Source of the DNA: Myxococcales bacterium
GTDB taxonomy: Bacteria; Myxococcota_A; Polyangia; Haliangiales; Haliangiaceae
Length of the DNA: 64,000 nucleotides
Assembly (NCBI GenBank): GCA_016706545.1
Contig: JADJJK010000008.1
Span: 1-64,000 of the forward strand
Direction of reading: 5' to 3'
In this document: positions 60,115-64,000 of the stretch, one piece after another
How the letters are laid out: each line of letters starts with the position of its first letter
Numbering within the stretch: position 1 is the stretch's first letter
Translations under genes and position numbers: made by a program
The notes under the pieces: generated by a model
The model's input: only the letters and a program-made list of their open reading frames with translations
The model's database searches: none
What the model was told of the DNA's origin: nothing

Positions 60115-61983
60115 ATGCCCACCTCCGCTGTACCCTCGCTGCTGGTCGCTGGAGACCTGGTGCTGGACAGGTACCGAGTGCTGGAGCAGATCGCTGCTGG
60201 CGGGCACAGCCTGGTGTTCCGCGGCGAGGACATCCGGCTGGCACGGCCGGTGTGCATCAAGGTCTTCTCGGGGCTGGGCGGCAAGTCAGGCGTCGGCCGC
60301 ACGACCTATGAGCACTTCGTGCAAGAGGCGTTCGCGCTTTCTCGCCTGACCCATCCCAACACGCTGCGCATCTACGACTTCGGCCACCTGGACGTCAACA
60401 AGCGGCTGGACACCGGTCGCGCAGAGAACCGGCGTGAGCGCAACGAGCCAGTGAGTAGCATCGAGGATGCCGGCCCGGGCGGCCCGGATGATCACCTGGG
60501 CTTGCCGCTGCAGGTGTGCGAGTACATGAACGGCGGCACGCTGTCGTCGCTGCTGCGCGAGAAGGGCCCGCAGTCGATCGCCGAGACGATGCGTATCGCC
60601 AAGGCGATGTGTGAGGCGCTCGCCGAGGCTCACGACCTGGGCATCGTTCACCGCGATATCAAGCCGCAGAACATCCTGTTTGCGTCGGTGGGAGATGCCC
60701 GCCTGCCCAAGCTCGCTGACTTTGGCATCGCCAAATGGAGCGCCGACCAGGAGGGGGACACCGCCAAGCGCGCCGACGACACCCAGATCGTCGCCGGCCA
60801 GAAGCTGGCGATGTACTCGCCGAGCTGGGCCGCGCCCGAGCAGCTCGCCGGCCAGCCGGTGGGGCCGGGGACCGACATCTATTCGCTGGCGGCCTTGGTG
60901 GTCTACATGCTCACCAGCAAGGCCATCTTCTCCGATGAGGATGTCTACGCCGGCTACAAGAAGCGCCGGCACTGGGATCCGCTGGTGCGCGACGCGCTCT
61001 TGCCGCTGGCCTTGCCGCCGGCGTTCGTCAACGTGCTCGCACATGCGCTGTCCTTCGACCCCAAGACCCGCATCCCCAACATCGCGGTCTTCGCCGCGGA
61101 GCTGAGCAAGGCGCTGGCCGCAGATCCGATGGCTGATCTGCGCGACGCCAGCGTGCTGCCGCAGGCGCCCCCGGAGTGGCTGGCCGCCTCTGCCGTGGTG
61201 CAACCGGTCGCCGCGCCCGGGAGCGCGCCGGTCTATGCGCAGGCGCCAGGCACCCCCTCTCAAGGCGGGGCCGCGCCCGCGCCTGCGCCGGTCGCGCAGC
61301 CGGAGCCCGAAGGGGAGCTGTCGGCCAGTCACCCGGCGAGCCGGCCGGGTGATCCGCTGGATCGGCTGGCCGATGGTACGCGGTACCGGGTGTACGGCGG
61401 CATGCCCTCGGGCCCGCCCACCGCCAGCGGGGCGGCGCAGCCGATGACGCCGAGCTACGCACCGCCGGCCGCGCCGGCCGTGCGTCAGGCCTGGTTCTCC
61501 TCGCAGCCCGCGCCCTCGTCCCAGGTGCATCGGCTGGGGCCAAGCGAGCTGCCGATCAAGGTCGGCGACCGGCGACTGCACTTCGTCATGGCTCCAAGCG
61601 GAATCGCCGATCTCATGGGCCCGGAGAACGCGCGGGTTCGGCTCACGATCCTGCCCGCGCCGGATGGCCGCCGGATCGTTCACATCAAGTCGCTCTCGTG
61701 TTTTGTGGCACATCACGGAGGTCGGCCGTCCCCAGCGATTCACTGTGATCGCGACGCGGACGTGGAGCTGGTGACGCCGCGCGCCCAGCCGTTAGCATTT
61801 GCCAGAATGACCATCGGACACACTGGCTCCGTCGAGACCCCGTTCCTCCTTGGGGCGGAGCGCATCACCGTGGCTCGCGATGATCTGGCAGACCCTATCC
61901 TTTTTGACTTTGGGCCAGGATCGGACGCCTACTTGGTCTACACTCAGGGCCGTCCAGCCCCCAGGCTCCCTCGACGCCAGTGA
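60115..61983 (+). CDS. Ser/Thr protein kinase with unusual C-terminal domain
   Basis: A 622-residue protein from ATG 60115. The kinase domain spans about 18-340: AAGGHSLVF loop, VCIK lysine 49, HRDIKPQN (D181), DFG 202-204, AAPEQ. An insert of about 30 charged and Gly/Pro residues sits between strands 4 and 5 (about 100-130). A Pro/Ala/Ser linker (about 350-470) leads to a last domain of about 140 residues (LPIKVGDRRLHFVMAPSGIA to DLADPILFDFGPG) that is beta-rich and not recognised. No TM helix is seen, so it is cytoplasmic. The next kinase gene starts 3 bp after its stop. Confidence 0.88.
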   Translation: MPTSAVPSLLVAGDLVLDRYRVLEQIAAGGHSLVFRGEDIRLARPVCIKVFSGLGGKSGVGRTTYEHFVQEAFALSRLTHPNTLRIYDFGHLDVNKRLDTGRAENRRERNEPVSSIEDAGPGGPDDHLGLPLQVCEYMNGGTLSSLLREKGPQSIAETMRIAKAMCEALAEAHDLGIVHRDIKPQNILFASVGDARLPKLADFGIAKWSADQEGDTAKRADDTQIVAGQKLAMYSPSWAAPEQLAGQPVGPGTDIYSLAALVVYMLTSKAIFSDEDVYAGYKKRRHWDPLVRDALLPLALPPAFVNVLAHALSFDPKTRIPNIAVFAAELSKALAADPMADLRDASVLPQAPPEWLAASAVVQPVAAPGSAPVYAQAPGTPSQGGAAPAPAPVAQPEPEGELSASHPASRPGDPLDRLADGTRYRVYGGMPSGPPTASGAAQPMTPSYAPPAAPAVRQAWFSSQPAPSSQVHRLGPSELPIKVGDRRLHFVMAPSGIADLMGPENARVRLTILPAPDGRRIVHIKSLSCFVAHHGGRPSPAIHCDRDADVELVTPRAQPLAFARMTIGHTGSVETPFLLGAERITVARDDLADPILFDFGPGSDAYLVYTQGRPAPRLPRRQ

Positions 61984-61986
61984 CCC

Positions 61987-63867
<1,881 letters not shown>

Positions 63868-63878
63868 GCGGAGCCCCC

Positions 63879-64000
63879 GTGCGCGAGCGCAAGACGACCG
63901 AGACTGGCACCGGCTTCGCGCCGTCCACCGCGAGCGGGCGCGCGGCGCCGGTCGCGGAAGCGGCTGCCGAAGGCAGCGAACCGGTGACCCGCGCGGAGCT
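63879..64000 (+). CDS. Start of a gene, cut by window edge
   Basis: GTG 63879, with GCGGAG 6 bases upstream, opens a frame that runs to the window edge (40 residues). The visible part is Ala/Thr/Glu/Arg-rich and probably disordered. It begins 11 bp after the kinase stop and is likely the third gene of that unit. No function can be read. Confidence 0.4.
   Translation, partial: MRERKTTETGTGFAPSTASGRAAPVAEAAAEGSEPVTRAE

Overview
The window is about 70 percent G+C and densely packed, with many short overlaps between consecutive genes. Frequent GTG starts, three Hanks-type Ser/Thr kinases, many lipoproteins and low-complexity proteins, a ClpX-like paralogue, LL-diaminopimelate aminotransferase and ABC1 kinases point to a Myxococcota (myxobacterial) chromosome. 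A Haliangium/Kofleria-like lineage is my guess, not something the sequence proves. I see no rRNA, tRNA, CRISPR array, insertion sequence or prophage.

Layout. 1-2758 (minus): an Omp85/BamA-like protein, a DUF4390-like exported protein and an NtrY-type sensor kinase, chained by ATGA overlaps. 2842-7180 (plus): a lipoprotein, a zinc-ribbon Ser/Thr kinase and selD. 7186-8331 (minus): a ClpX-like AAA+ unfoldase without the zinc-binding domain. 8600-14370 (plus): an ECF-like sigma factor overlapping an orphan FlhA/SctV export-gate protein and a small exported protein, then a Nudix hydrolase and small proteins. 14440-20316 (minus): glnS (with YqeY-like tail), a MATE transporter, asnS and an unknown. 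20625-24133 (plus): two AraC-type regulators and a LuxR-type regulator. 24361-28740 (plus): a MacAB/Lol-like exporter with two permeases. 28775-31595: dapL, a frameshifted lipoprotein gene and an alpha/beta hydrolase. 31798-39806 (plus): lhr, a split HTTM pair and nth. 39810-44769 (minus): pyrD and a 1263-residue TPR-like protein. 45426-46912 (plus): an RRM protein and an RluA-type pseudouridine synthase. 46990-51116: a Dabb-like protein, a HAD protein, thyA, folA and an ABC1/UbiB kinase. 51591-53551: an RHH-like regulator, a 1.1 kb gap ending in a strong terminator, and queF. 53696-60000: an OPA-type MFS transporter, a receiver-GHKL fusion, DedA and unknowns. 60115-64000: two coupled Ser/Thr kinases and a partial gene.

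The most notable observation is that selD is itself a selenoprotein gene. An in-frame TGA at 5945-5947 sits exactly at the catalytic Cys position and is followed by a compact bSECIS-like hairpin with a GGU loop. Without Sec decoding the gene would be misannotated as starting near 5981 and lacking its active site. The cell must therefore decode UGA as Sec, using selA, selB and selC elsewhere in the genome.

Other signals worth following are the sigma factor-SctV-exported protein unit, the overlapping lhr-HTTM-nth unit, a kinase with DFN in place of DFG and a large insert, the receiver-GHKL fusion, paired dyads in front of the RHH gene, an orphan short transcript with a strong terminator, and recurrent in-frame 9-bp tandem repeats that lengthen linkers in otherwise conserved proteins.
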